Shown here: positions 36,901-51,900 of the stretch, one piece after another | Numbering within the stretch: position 1 is the first letter of the stretch | How the letters are laid out: each line of letters begins with the position of its first letter | Source: Euclidia mi | Taxonomy: Eukaryota > Arthropoda > Insecta > Lepidoptera > Erebidae | DNA length: 64,000 nucleotides | Direction of reading: 5' to 3' | Assembly: GCA_944739405.2 (NCBI GenBank) | Contig: OX123182.2 | Span: 91,380,051 to 91,444,050 of the forward strand | The notes under the pieces: model-generated | Told to the model about the DNA's origin: nothing | Database searches by the model: none | The model's input: only the letters and a program-made list of their open reading frames with translations | Made by a program: the position numbers and the translations under genes

Positions 36901-39900
36901 ATGCCGTGATTTAGACTAGTGTCAGTTTTTAACACTTCAATATGCACATAAGTCCGAAATTACAGTGGTGCGCGACGTGAATTCGAACTCAATACCCTCT
37001 GCATTGCATTCTAGGTTGTCGCTACCTTTTTGTAGATTTGCCAATCTGTGTATAGCATAAATTCTGTTAACAACACGACATGTAAAAATAGTTTTAAAAA
37101 ATCGCTTTAAACACAAAATTGTTGCTATTGGTTTCGTTTGCCTTGGTCTGACAAATTCTGACTTTATGAGTAGCAGCAATACGGAGACTAATAAAATGTC
37201 AGTGACAGGTAGTTTTTAGAAGTAACCGTCATTAAAAGCAAGTTAAGCCGCCGCGTCGGTGCTGGCAATCATGAAGACCTTTGAAGCCTTAATATACAAT
37301 ATCACTAACCCTCTAGGCTGCGGGGCTCAGACGCCAGTCGCTCTATAGAAAAAGCTAGAATACTATCACATTTGGTTAGACTAGTATGCGGGCTCGGGGC
37401 TCAAGGCTAATATCTTGCAACGCTCGGGTGATAATGTGGATCAAATGCATATATTTTATAACAATATTAATGGTTAACCAGTCCAGAAATCGAATTCAAT
37501 CGACACGGATATCCTAATTCAGTAATTAGGTAATTAACATAGTAGGTATGCAAATCCAAATATTTGTCGTATCTAATAAAAATATTTGTTTTAGTATACG
37601 ACGCATCGGCAGACATGACGCGCGAATTCCTCAACGACAACAGTATGATGGAAGTAGAATCCGGTATAGAGGCTTTGGAAGACACGATAGACGGATACGG
37701 CGATATTAACAATATCGACACAATGTATCAGAAAAACAACCCTACAGATTCAGACCCAGTAGAACCACCACCCACTCCGAGTAATTTTGGTTTCCCTCCA
37801 AGCAGAAGCAATCTCAAACAACCAAAAAAGGACGACAATCCAAAATGTTACTTCTTCAACTTTTCTATGTACATATTCACGTTACTAGTCCTCGTAAACT
37901 ACTTTTTATTTCCAAATTCCAATATTTGGAATGGTTTCCTATTAGGGTTGTGGTTTTTCTGTTTCACAAGCAACTTGAAGAGTTTCTTGTTGGACACTTT
38001 CTTTACTGATTCGGATCAGAAGACGAGCGCTTTCCAGATGAAACGGAGTAGCGCTCTGCCGCCTACTTATACAATACCGGTCGTAAAGGAATACAGGCCT
38101 CTGAAGAAATATGAAGTAAGTTGCATTCTGATCTTTAACTAGAATTTAACGTATCTTGCACTCTATAGTATCCAGATTCTGATAACAGTTGTTGTCGATT
38201 TCTACCTATGGATAGTTACATTTGTGTTATATTTTAAGGGATGGATAAACCACTACAGGTCCTCAGATTATGATCCATTTACGTATCACATCAACAAAAC
38301 AGCGACGGCGTTCATGAAGCTTGAAGGTGAGTTACTTCCTAACGCAATTAAACTTCGTCTCACTTTTAAATCAACTTTCTCCCCACTCATTACCAATCGT
38401 ATGCTTCTACGAGAAGTGTTAACAATAACGTAAAGATTTAAATTTCGTAGACGGATATCTTACTAGTTGCAGACGTAGCTGACGTGTATTTTCGTGTATT
38501 AATAAGAGTCTTCACGACCAAACATTTTGCACAGCTTTTTGTGTCATGATTCACGATGCAGAATATAACAAAACTTTGTGGAAATACCTTTATCTATGTA
38601 TATTGTCACAGTACTTGTGCACTGTATATCTTATCTACACTATCACTCCAGGTGTTTTGATTAAACCGAACCTGGTCATTAACCCACACATTGTTCGACA
38701 GGGTGTAACTTAAGGATATCGTACACCACCACGAAGATAGCTAAGAGAGCGCTATGGGATGAGAAGATAGAAAAAGTGGCGTTTTATCAACATAGGTTGT
38801 ACAATTTGACTGGAGCGCGAGTGATATTGCTGCCGAAAGGATTAGTCAGGAGAAGGTAAGGCAGTTCTTTTTTATTAGCTGCGTTGCGTTTCCGTAGTGT
38901 TAGCTTCAAATTCTGCACTTTTAAAACAAAATTTTAATTGTTATTAGCCTTAGCCTTATATCTAACTAGGCGATGCCCGCGGTTACACCCGCGTTATTTA
39001 AGGCTACTGCTCTGCTCCCGTCGCTCATAGCGTGATGTTATATAGCCTATAGCCTTCCTCGATAAATGGGCTATCTAACACTGAAAGTTTCAAAAGTTTT
39101 CAAATCAGTCCAGTAGTTCCTGAGATTAGCGCGTTCAACCAAACAAACAAACTCTTCAGCTTTATATATTAGTATAAGATGAAGTAAAAATCATTTGTAT
39201 CAACATCAATAGTTTAGACTCTTCGATGAAAACTTAGGCTTTGTTTTCTCGAAACTGTCCTATGAATTTTTGACACAATTTTCCTCTTTATTTAACACAC
39301 TTTTTTTGCGTTTACTACAAACTGACAATACCTATAAGTTATAACACTGGAGAATTAAGCTGTTAAGCGACTAGCCAGATATTTTTTAGTTCAGTAGGCG
39401 TGGGCTTAGGGATGCGGGTTGGAAGAGGACTACAATAGTCTGTCATAAATTTAATACTCTGAACTATGGAATAATTTAATAATAAGCATGTTTGTTAAAA
39501 GGGCACATGTTGCCCTTTTCTCGTCTGATAATTACAATCGCCATTAGTGGTTTGAATACACAAACTATTAGTATAATGATGGATTTGATTATTTTTTCAT
39601 TTGATGTAATCAAAAGTTCATAAAGAAGATTCAATATGTGCGTCATAATTTCATAAAGTAACCATAAAGATTTGAATTTGTATCTAACTTAAATCTGTGA
39701 ACAGATAACGTCTTTGACCAAGAATTTATTTATAGGCAACACTTTTGCAAAGTCAATCATTATTTTAGCTCAAAGAAGTTATTGACTCTTTGAAGAACAG
39801 TAAACGCCTTTGAACGTCAAAACTTATATTGGATTTGGAACTTGTTTAAAGTGGTAATGTTTAAAACGTTTTATCACTAAGCAAAGACGTTTTAAATAAT

Positions 39901-42900
39901 ATCTATCAAACTAGAAGCTTATGCTTATTCTATGGACCCGCAAAGCATAACATTATTGGTTTATTTATAGAATAATATTATGCACCTTTATTTACTTAGC
40001 CGGGCCTAAAGCTAAATAATGATAAGCAAAACACCCAGTTGATATGAATTAATTATAGTTAAAATATGGATGTCGCATTAGATCGGCATTTCGCAATTGA
40101 GTTATTATGTAAATGCGCCATGCTTAAGTTCTGGGAAGTGTAAGCAAACGCCAAACACGTTTAGCAATGTCTGAATGATAATTATCAAGTTAGCTTTGAT
40201 TTTTTCACTCGCTTTTTGAGCTAATATGTCCAGTTAGCCTTAACAGATAGCGTTTTTTTTTTCAATGATTGCACGATTGCGTTCTTGTATTGGTACATTG
40301 TAAGTTTGTATGATATTAGCTCACGCGCCATAATCGCGTCTATAACTTATATCGATGGATTTGACGTATCCTTATGGATAAAAACCCCAAATCATTTGAA
40401 GAATAAAAAAGAAATAACAAAAAATTACTAACAAAGAAAACAAAAACAAGTACCTACAAATCTTGCAAATATATATCAACTTAAATATTTTCAGCGATTA
40501 TTGTGTCTATATTTTAACATAATATGACGTTAATCTGTATAAACGTATTTCTTACGACAAAAATTTATTGAGTATCGTATTGATAAGCAGAATCTATTCT
40601 ATTCAATTCAGGGGACTCCACTAAATAAACATTTCAAAGATATTTTGACTGACTTTCGGTGTGCACTGCGTAATGTGAAAAGACCGTGATCTTAAAAAGA
40701 TCGTCGCCAGCGCAGAAGCAATTTGCGAAGAAAACGGGGACCCATTTTCAAAATCATCTTTGAGGCATGACCATACATATTGTAATTTACCTAACATACT
40801 CTATTGGCTTTCCAGTTGGTGGTAAAAATAAAATTCACCTGAATTATTTATTATTTTTGAAAGTTTGAATTAGATAGATTGCCCCCCAGACAGTGGAAAA
40901 ATCGTCAAATACGAATAATTTGTGTTTACATTTTTATCTATTCCTATTACTTCTCAACCTAAATTGTACACACTAGTATAAAAAATGTATTAACGTTATA
41001 CGGGGAATTCCCAAACGGAGGGACTAATTCGATTTTTTTAGTCAAATACCCTACTGCGTGGACGGCCGATCGATCGATGATCTTTGAATTTGCCATAGGT
41101 ACAGGTACTATGGTATAGGTACTATAAGTTTTGTATGAGGGAGTATTCTGTAAACTTTGAAAACTTGTCAAATTTCAAACACTGTGAAGGACCAATAGTC
41201 GTTTAAAAAAGAAAATAGGTGTGTGTGTTTACGACTCATTCGGAAGTTTAGGTGAATAAAGTAGGTACATTTCAGTCGTAATGTTTACGGATATTATTGA
41301 AATAAGTACATTTTGTACAAATACTATTTGATAAGCTATCGATTCGCAGAAGCGGCTTTAAGAACAACTTTAATGTATTTATAGCTACCTACGTTTTTTG
41401 TAGCAACTTCCTCGTATTTTAGTTTTTACTGAAGTTATAAATTTAAATATTTAGCAATGCCAAACTTATTTTAACGAAATTGTACGATGGTTTCCTAATA
41501 TTCGTTTATAATATTATTATGCAATTCAACAATGAAATTAAAATAAGATGTACTATCCTCAGGCGCATGAATTTCAGTGCGTAAAATAAAGTTAAATAGA
41601 CACAAATGGAAATTAATATTAATTATTTCCTAGGACGACGCACGATCATCTGATCTCAAACTAAACAGAGCTTGTACTGTTGCAACCATCTAACTGATAA
41701 CGTATATATTCCTCATACATTTTAAAAATAAATAATATAACACAGGCAGAAATAGAACAAATAAATGTGCTCATCACGCAAAGATTTGTCCTGAAAATTT
41801 GGTAATCGAACCCACGACACGCTTACCAGCCAGAGTCGTTAACCACTAGACCAACTAACAGGCCAGTAGGCAACTGAAACATTTGTATACGAAGAAAACA
41901 CGAATGAATCATCGTATTTACCTACTTTTTCTAAATACAGAGTTATGTAGTTTTGGTAGTGAACTAGATGTAAAAATTGCGTGATTATTTTGGTATCTTT
42001 TGTGTTTTGTTTATGTTCGTGACGTATTTACCTACGTGTTTTATTTGTATCTTACGCCGAAGGTATTTTCTGCCTTTTTTATTCAAACCCGAAAATCAAA
42101 TATTGTATTATTCAGTAACAAATGTCCAAACAACGATATTTTTGTTCGTTCTGCTCTCTGAAGAGTCGTTCGGTCCTATATTTTTCTTTTGTATTTCTTG
42201 TTGCTGATGTATATTTTTGGCTTTAACAAATTACACAAAAACATGAATTACGTAGGCAGGCAGTCAAACACAATTATTATTTAGCCTACTAGAATAGCTC
42301 AACCAAGAATCAAAAATTAAAGCCACAGTTCACTACAAAAGAAGCAGTAAGTAGTTATATTCAGATCTCTCACTCGCTAGTAAGAGTGTCTTACAGTATT
42401 TGCATTTTCGTACGCATGTCATTATATAATGACACTTTACAACCCGGGTAACGAACCTAAGACGTCACAATCGGCAACAAACAAACTCAAATGTATGCCA
42501 CGGTCATAGATTGCATAACATGCTCAATTACTCATTTCCGTTCCACGCGCGCCTTTTATTTGTAATTTTGTAACATAAACAATTAAAATATTCTTCTAAA
42601 ACGTAGTTTCTTATCTACGTCTTAGAAGAATATTTAAAGGTCAGTAACAGTATGCCGGATAACGTGTTCGAGTGCAACTAGTGCAACCTTCGTTCTAAGT
42701 TTGAACGGGCGACTGCCGCCACGCTATTGGGTTAATGACCGTTATGGCGCTTACTCTTGCTTTCCCGCGTCTGCGTGGACAATTGGCCAAATATTAAAAT
42801 CTTCTGTCAGATAAAGTCCAAAATGTTTCAAAGGCCAAAATATTCTACGAAATCGGCTAAGATTAAAAAACAGACGCTGTACTATAAGGCGAAGGTCTTT

Positions 42901-45900
42901 AATTGCTTAAATATTCGATTTGGTTTGATTGAATCCCTTTGTCAGATGTAGGCCAAGAGAATAATTTGTTTGATAAATCAATTAAATTTTCATTATTTTA
43001 ATTAGCCTCGTTGCCTAATTTGTCATATCCGTGTGTACATTAACCCGTATTATCATTATTAAAGCGAATGTCAGGTCATTTGTTACATTAGAACAAAAAA
43101 ATGGCCTCCTTTCACAATTTCAATAGAATATGGAGATGTTGATCCTTGATAACTTAGATTTTGGAGCCTCAGCTGGTATCAAAACAACTATAAAATATTA
43201 ATAAAATGTTCTTCCATATTCCGTACCTAAAAATATCAGACAGATTTCTTCATAAATAATCATGATAAACTTTGGTTAGAGAACTTGGGCGGTAGTAGAT
43301 CTGTCCATCCATCGTCTATCTATCTGTCTGTTAGAAGAACTTTACAGGAAATTATTTTGAATGGCATTTTAGGAAAGCCTAAATTCTGGTAATCTCATCT
43401 GTCAATTTGGTTCTTCTTCATTGAGACCCGCACTCGTTCAGACCTTTAAAATAGGGCTATTAATTATTTGTTTTCTATAAAAATCTCTCGTAATAAGCTG
43501 CATTAATTAGGGCCAGTCTGATGACAACAATAAAACTTTATTCTTTAACCGATATAAGTACCTATATAAGATTAGGGTTTCTTCTTCAAGCAATAAACAA
43601 CAATGTGATTCGTCTAGAGAGAAAAGAGATTTATTTATTAAATACAATTAGTTTTACAAACAAATTTGGACTAATGAAATAGGTACGTACTAACCTAAAG
43701 AGTTCGAGTTCCTTGTGTGTACTTCGCACTGTTCTTCTACATGTATCATTGATACAAACATAACTTTTAACAATAACTACTTATTTAAATTATTGAATAA
43801 AATTAAATATAATTACTAGTTTTTATTTTCTCTTGTGGCACGAGAATGTCATTGTCAAATGTCAATGTTAATGTCAAAGCTTTCATATCTAATCAAAATC
43901 TGAGGTGGCTGTTTGCAGCCTGTGTCAGGAACCACCGAATATTAATATTCATTATCAAGCAGATAAGTTCCAAACTTGCAAATATTGAGTGATCTTATCT
44001 AGTAAGTAATTTAATCAGCACTTATCGAGTGATGAGACAGGCGCTTAGGCCACGGTCTCGACAAAAGCGATGAGCGAGGTTGGTAACATTTTTGTTTTAC
44101 TTTTTGTTGCTCGCATCGCAGAAGCAAGGCATCAGCTGTCCAATACTAAATTGAACTTTATCATCTAAGATATGTATGTAATAGCTATTTTTGCGATTAA
44201 AGGTAAAATTAAAGGTTTTCCCGAGTAAAGCTTGTTGGTAATAACAAGTGCAATCACCCAAAGATATTTCCTTATAAGTCATAACTGTGTAAGTAAAAGT
44301 ATGCGTGTAGAATTACTGCCCTTCTCCCGCTGTCGCTTCGGTTCCGCTCACCGCTTTAGTCGAGGACGCAGCCTCGAAGTCGATATTCCATTCATCAAAT
44401 AAGTTGACGCTAGATAGTTTTTGCTTAAAACGAATCAAAATGTATTCTCAAATAAGCAGTTTTATTGTAGAAACGACTGTGACTAATAAATATAAAATTA
44501 TCGAACTGTTAAATTCACCGTACTGCAATCGGGCAGCAGCCTAATCACGAGCAAGGCTGCATCCAGAACTATCTTTTAAACTAGTTGGCCACACCCAACA
44601 ACCTAAAGCGAGTTTATTGTTTTATAAAATAAGCTCCTGTTTATTATATTAAGAGACTGCCTAGTGGAGATATCAACAGACTGCCATGCAGAGGGTATCG
44701 GGTTCGAATCCACGGCGCGCACCAATGACTTTTCGGAGTTATGTGCGTATTGAATTATTAATTATCGCTTGTCCCGTGCCTCGGAGAGCACGTTAAGCCA
44801 TCGCTCCCGGTTGTCATGAAGATCTTTGACAGTAGTTACAGGGCGTCAGTACCTTCTAAATAAACTGGCACTAGTCTAAACCATGGAATATCGCTATCCC
44901 TTCGGGTTGCAGAGGTCAGACAGGCAGTCGCAATGTGGAAAAGCTAATATTCAGCCAAATCCGGTTAGACTAGGAAGCGGACCCCAGATTGAAACTGGGA
45001 TAACGCTAAGTGGATCATGATACTAAGAGACTAACGTTAGATAATATGATCAGGTTTCTCCCGTTCAAAAAACGGGTTTTTATACAGATATTGGAGGGTA
45101 GAGTTGCCTGCAAACTCAGCTTAGTAAGAGGTTGCATTCGCAGTCTAGCAACGCCTCTTTTCACCACGACGTTTCACGGGTCAGTAAGAAGCACGAAGCT
45201 TCACGCTTCGGTAGGCGGTGTAGTGTCCACGACCTCAATATGGCCCTTGTAGGTGACGCCTTCTACATCAGAGTACATTCTCCTCTATTGCAGTAGGTAT
45301 ATAACAGGGATAATGTAAAGGCCTTGACTATACTAGGGCATTAGGACATAGTTGGACATATAGATAACAGTGACGAAATATATGGGTAGCGTAATAATGG
45401 TAATCAATATGGTTAATGCCGATTTGGTCCGAACTCGCTGCACGACCGTTGCCTAATTATTTTACATTTTGACATTCTTACATAGGTACTTTAGACGTAC
45501 ATAGATATGCTATTTCACACGGTTGAAAACACCAGCAAAAAATCAAATGATGATAGGAATAAAAAAATGAGAATGATTAAAGTTGGTAATAATGGTTGCC
45601 GCATTTCTTTGTCAGTAAGCCCCAGTCAGGCAATTACTAAGTACCAAGTTGTTGGATGTTTAAAAGTACTTTACCGATGTCAAATCACGTTTTCACATGC
45701 ACGTTGTAATACCTATTTGTACTTTCTTGGACAAATAATTTAAAAAACAATTAAAACTTGTTGTTATTGAGGCCGTGACGAGATTAGACACGCATTATAA
45801 TATTGTCATGGTGATAAAAATAAAATTACAAGAAATAAAGTAGTAAATACTCTTTGTATGGTAGTGATAGTTGGGTATGGCAGAAGAGTCATGAAAGTAG

Positions 45901-48900
45901 AATAAATGCTGTAGAAATGAGAGCACTGAGAAGTATGTGTGGTGTCTCTCTGACTGACAGAGTAAAGAATTGGTGATAGGAGAGTGTTGTGGGGTAAAAG
46001 AAGATGTAGTGACAAGCATCGAGAAAGGTATGCTAAGATGGTTTGGGCACGTGGAGAGGATGGATGACGAAAGACTGACCAAGATTTATAAGGCAAGTGT
46101 GGAAGGGACAGGACGAAGGGGAAGACCTAGGCGGACGTTCGCTGACCAGGTTGGAGACATCCTAAAAACGGGACAGGTTAGAAGTACCCTGAACAGAAGA
46201 GCATGCATGAGGAATCTGATGGGAGTGAATGAAGCAAGAGAGATATGTCAGGATCGTTGCAAATGGCGTTCCGTAGTCTCTGCCTACCCCTCCGGAAACA
46301 GGCGTGAGTCTATGTATGTATGTATGTATGTAAAGATACGGATAGATTGCGATACGCATAATATCGTCTATTTATACGTATGTAGCGTTGTTAACAATAG
46401 CAGTGGCTGTTTTGATAAAAAAGCATCTCTACTTTCTTTTCATATTAATTCCTTTTCTTAAAACCTCATGTTATCTGTATATATAAAATATGGCATGTAT
46501 GTTCCTTGGAGACCTTAGGGGTGCACTAAGAGAGGATTTCCCGAAATTCCCACGGGATCGGGCAAAACGGGAAATTCGAAAATATGTGCGTGCAAAGCCG
46601 CTGGCGTCGACTAGTTTTTTATATAATTGGTCATTTAACGCCATCTTTGCTACGTCGTGACGTTAATGTTGATTAATGATCGGTTTATGAATGAGACGTT
46701 ATTTTCAGTTCAATTTGACATTTAACGTACCTATATTCTAGCTGTACCTCACGGCTTTACTGTCGTCTGTAATTTTGCTTGGATCTCAATGGTTGTAAGT
46801 TGACGTAACATTGCTTTCTTTCGTCTTTTTATTTCTAGCGTAGCCTTCTTTTTTCTGACATAACCTTGGTGCGATAACTGTATTTTTTTAGATAACGTTG
46901 GTAGTTCCTGAGAATACAGAAACTAATAAGTAAATTTAATGGCTTTATTATACCAGTAGAAAATGATATTTTTTCTGTCACAAGTAAGATAAAAAGCAAA
47001 ATTTAAATATGAAAATATTAGTTAACTTCTAGATTATATGTGAGTTTTATCACACACAAAATACAAATAAGTATTTGTCCCGTTCGCGCTGTGGCCCTCA
47101 CATTAACTGATTATAAAGTGCATTTAATGGCGCAGACACTGATATTAATATGTTACAGTAGGTACAGCATTATAATGTGATTAATCATAAAGATACGATG
47201 CGTACACAATAGGCAGACTTTAACTTGTTGATGCTCTTGACCATGGGTCTGTCAATATGCGTCAGCATTGCAATTATATGCATTTAAGAATAAGGCATAA
47301 AGTTGAAAATCCCCTAACAACTGCAGTATGGTACTATCACGCAGGCTGCTAGCTTAGTGCCTACCAGTACGAAATGACAGTAGGTAGTGAGTCTTCTACC
47401 AAACAAACCAAAGGTACCGCTGAGTAAGAAATGATTAGTAAAATAAAATACATTTAGAGAATGTAATCAATAATGCAATTGTACTAACCCCCCGCGGGAG
47501 TAATAATAATTAAAACCAGGACTTACAATTTCCAGCTACATAGTAACAATAAGCTACATACATGTGAGACGAATTGCTACATTCCTTTAAATATTGGAAA
47601 CTATAGGTCTCTGCGCACCATCAGTATCTACCACTGTCTCTCCGTCTAACCTTTGAAAAAAAGGAATCGTATCGCATATATATAAACACGATGACATCAC
47701 AAAGAAAACAAAAATGCAAACACAATTATTGCATGATTTTATCATAATCAATGAGTCATCTTCTTAATATACAAAATCCTTGCGTTACTGACTGACTGAC
47801 AGACACGCTACAGCCGAAACTATTGGGCGCAGGAAGCTGAAATTTGGCATGTGTGTTCCTTGGGGACCGTAGTGCTGCACTAAGAAGGGATTTCCCGAAA
47901 TTCCCACAGGATCGCCCAAAATGGGTAAATTAAAAAAAAATTGCAGGCGTAGCTGCTGGCGTCCTCTAGTAACTTCATAAGTTTAAAGAATAAAGATTAC
48001 TCATCTAATTAAGGATTTACAATATGAGAAGTGGTATTCTTGTAGATTATTAGATTACCTTCCACAATGAGAACGCTTTCCAGACCATTTATTTTAAATT
48101 CGATACAGAGTATGAAGACAAACTTAATGTCTTTGAAATTTTCTCCGATAATATTCCCTTTTAGTGATGCACAGCTTAAGGATAATAGTAGGTATATTCT
48201 AATATGAAGCGAAAAGGGACCCACAGCTAATATGCTTAACATGAAAAATACATTACATAAAATTGGATTGCCTACAACTAGCAAATTCAAAGCCACAATC
48301 GTATACCCTACCTTTATAATATTACTAGGGTTTAATAATTAACGCCTAAAATGGTATTTGTTGCTTTGATCACACATGCGTTCTTTTCGAATAGGCGAAG
48401 GGAAACGGCTTGATTTTCCTTGTAAGTTATTAATTCTGTTTCCAGTTAACAGACAACGAAACTTAAAAATATGGAAACGAATTTGTCTTTTAAATATCCT
48501 TTAACACCTTTATTCCCTCGCCTAAGGAAACAGTGAATTGATGGTCGGTATGCCTTGTCGAATTTTTGGTTCGTTACAGATAGAAGAGGCAGGACTCGGG
48601 AGTAATACCTATCCTGTAGAGCAGTAGGTACTTAGTCTATCGTCTACTTACTTGCAACAGTTTTCACATTAAATTTGACTTTACTTACTCATAAAATGTA
48701 TTAAGCCTAATTACTCAGTAGGTGTGTATTAGCACAGAATATATACATGGTATTAGGAAATTATCCTCCTATTAAACATACAATGTACAATTAGAAGTAA
48801 CAATTCACGTAATTAACAGTCGATATGTTCGCTCAGAATAACACGATATATGAATCAACATTTTTATACAATAATACCTATTATTAACTATATTATAAAA

Positions 48901-51900
48901 ATACTCGTATCATTATACAATGGGTGTCCTTTTTTCGGTTATCGCTCGGCGTGTCGATGGACAAATTAGGGACTTGTATTGTATTGGTATTGGGTGTTGG
49001 AGATAATATTGGTGTTATGAGATCATATTTTGCTTGGACGATACATATTCTGTATTTGGGCTAAATTGAATCGGCAATAGATACAAATGACATTCGCTTA
49101 TTATAAAACAAGAAATTTTTACCTAAACCTTTGGGAATAGTTATGGAGTTGCACAGAGATTACATTAGTCAAGATAGGGGGTTGGATTTTAAAACGAGTC
49201 GCCTGAGTTTAAGCGTATTGGTGGTGTAGGGGGCTTAAGGGAGTTAGTCTTAATCCCCTCAAAGTAATTTTGGCTGCCGGAGTTGCGTCTAAATATTTTT
49301 AAACAATTTCCAAAAATTCTTAAATACTTTGGCAATTATGCAAAACGGAACGTAATTTTTATGCTTTAGTACAGTTTTTCAAATGTAATTTTTAGGTTTT
49401 ATGTCAAAAACGTGAAACGAAACGCAACCCGCCATCTTGGATGGATGATATTGACAGCTAATGTCAAATTTGTGCGTCATTCCTTAGCTTTCGAGTGCCT
49501 AGGGTTAGGTTAGGTACGTGCGACTGTAAATGAAGTAACTAAATAGGTTATGTTAGGTTCTCTTTTAACCCTCAATCCGAAAATAGGAGCCCTGCGAAGC
49601 AGGGCTCCGTCAACCTCGGTTTATTAAACTAGTGTGAAAAATGTGAAAGTTGGCACCACCATACACACTGATGTTTGGAGAGCATATAATTTTTATTTTT
49701 TCTGAGGAACCAAGTATTTCCGGCGGGTGAAATTGGTGAGGGTGCCCAAATCCTCCCCCCTCCTCCCGCCAACCACTCACAACCCCATAAAATGGCGTCG
49801 TATTACGAAATTTTTACCAAGATAGGATTTAAAGCTAGAAACTTCCACAATGTTTTAAATGTCCTTATATAATACCGATTTTGAAGTATACAGTTTGTTG
49901 CTGACTGTATGATGTTTGTTATTTTTTACACTGTCTCTGATGACTTACTTACTTGCGGGTTACTGATCGTATTGTAAACAACTTGACTCTGATAACTAAG
50001 TACTGCAATTTGAGCTTTATTGCATCTTAATAGACACTACATTAACAAATAAATTGTAAATATACTTTGTTACGTTTTACGGACACAACGCACACAGAAA
50101 GTACGGAGCCATGATCTGCGATACAATTGATTACATTTTGTTTGGAGATTGTACAGTGAGATTGTTATCAACCGTTGATATAGCGAATCACAAAACATGT
50201 GAGTAGGTACAGATGACTCGACATAATATGCGAAAACTTATGCACTTATACAGATAAGACGCACAAGACGCACATCAAAATGAGTCAAAATCCATTTATA
50301 TTGTCAGTATAAGCTCATCTGTTATCAATAAGTATGTATAATTTATGTGTCTGGTCAACCCGTGACCGCGGTTGGCAATTGAGGCTTATTCCATAAGTAT
50401 TGGTATTTGTACAAATCGCGAATCTGATTCATAGCGAATCAAACGCGAGTGATCTGTTATTGAATCTGTATTATACATATATAAGTCAGGCCATCAGGAC
50501 AACGCATAATGCCATTGATCCCAGCTGTCACGAAACCAGCCGATACCGTCACGTAAAAATATGTAGTACCTACTAAATACTGCCCACAAGCCAACCCGCA
50601 CTTGGCCAGCGTGGTGGACTATGGCCTTATCCTTCTCATAATAGGAAGAGACCCCGTGCCCAGCAGTGGGACAGTATAAAGGGCTGATAATGACTGCCCA
50701 CAATTCGTCCCGCGTGGGTCTGTTGTCGGGACATAATAAAGCCTATATGCTATTGTGATGTATAAGCAATATTACTGCAGTTTCATATAAAGCCGTGCAG
50801 TAGCTTTTGCGTCACAGAGTTTCAAACCGTCATCCATCCTCCATATTTTGGTAGCATCTGATCAAACCTATAGAATATAATGATTTCATACGGAAAATAG
50901 ATCTGTAATATAATCTGATATCTAGATCTAACCTAATACAGTAACTTTAGATAAAAATCATCCATATAAATTGGTCTTCCTACTGAATTCATCAGAGCAA
51001 AAAATTTACATTTGTTAAATAAATAAACACCTGTTCGCAACAAATATGTCGTGCAGTCGACTCCAATTTCCGGTTAGATTATAAAGAAGGCACTAATAAT
51101 TAATACTTAAGTCACGCTTGAGTAGTTTTGAGCACTCAGATAAGTCTTGGGCAATTTTGGACACTATTGGGCACTCTTGGGGCATTCTTAGCAACAATGC
51201 CCGAGTGTGCACACTACTGCCAGAGTTAAGACTATCATAACCTGTTACAATTTGCTGATATCAATCTCAGTTGTCAAACATATGCGTGAATGCGTGTTTG
51301 ATATTTACACACTTAGGTACCTTTCACCTCGAAGCGAGTATGTAAATAAGCCATTTTATTACGCTAGCGTTACAAGCAACCAGTTTTGTTATCTCACATT
51401 AGTAACGGCCACGCTTCGGCGTCGTATTCAAGGTCGGCCCTGTTTAGTTATTAATAGTATATTGACTGCTTAATTTACCCATGTGTGTAATTCTGATTAC
51501 TATAATTGGACAAAAGCATATGCTGTGACTTTTTATGTCGACGTGGGTATTTTTTTTTCTTTAAAAAAGACAACTCCCGCACTAGGACTAAATCCTGTGT
51601 CGCGGGAGACTTTACAAACATACAACCAACGGACGCAATAAACACCCAGACTCGAAACAACAAGTTATTAATTTTTATTAATTTGATAAATCTGATTTCT
51701 CGTGACCAATTGGCTACTATCAAAATTAATTTTTTTTCCGTTTTTCTGCCGAACAAATTGACTCCATGCTGCCTGATGTTAAGCAGTCAGTGATGGCCAT
51801 CATCCCAACAGCCAGCATGGCATTATGGCATGATGGCCCTCACCTTGACGGCCTTGAGAAAAGCTTTTTACGCCCCGCTTAAAGGATCCAGGATCATAAG

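Noticed and set aside
41977..42207. 76-codon ORF rich in hydrophobic residues
   Set aside because: Composition reflects T-rich DNA; no splice context or known motif.
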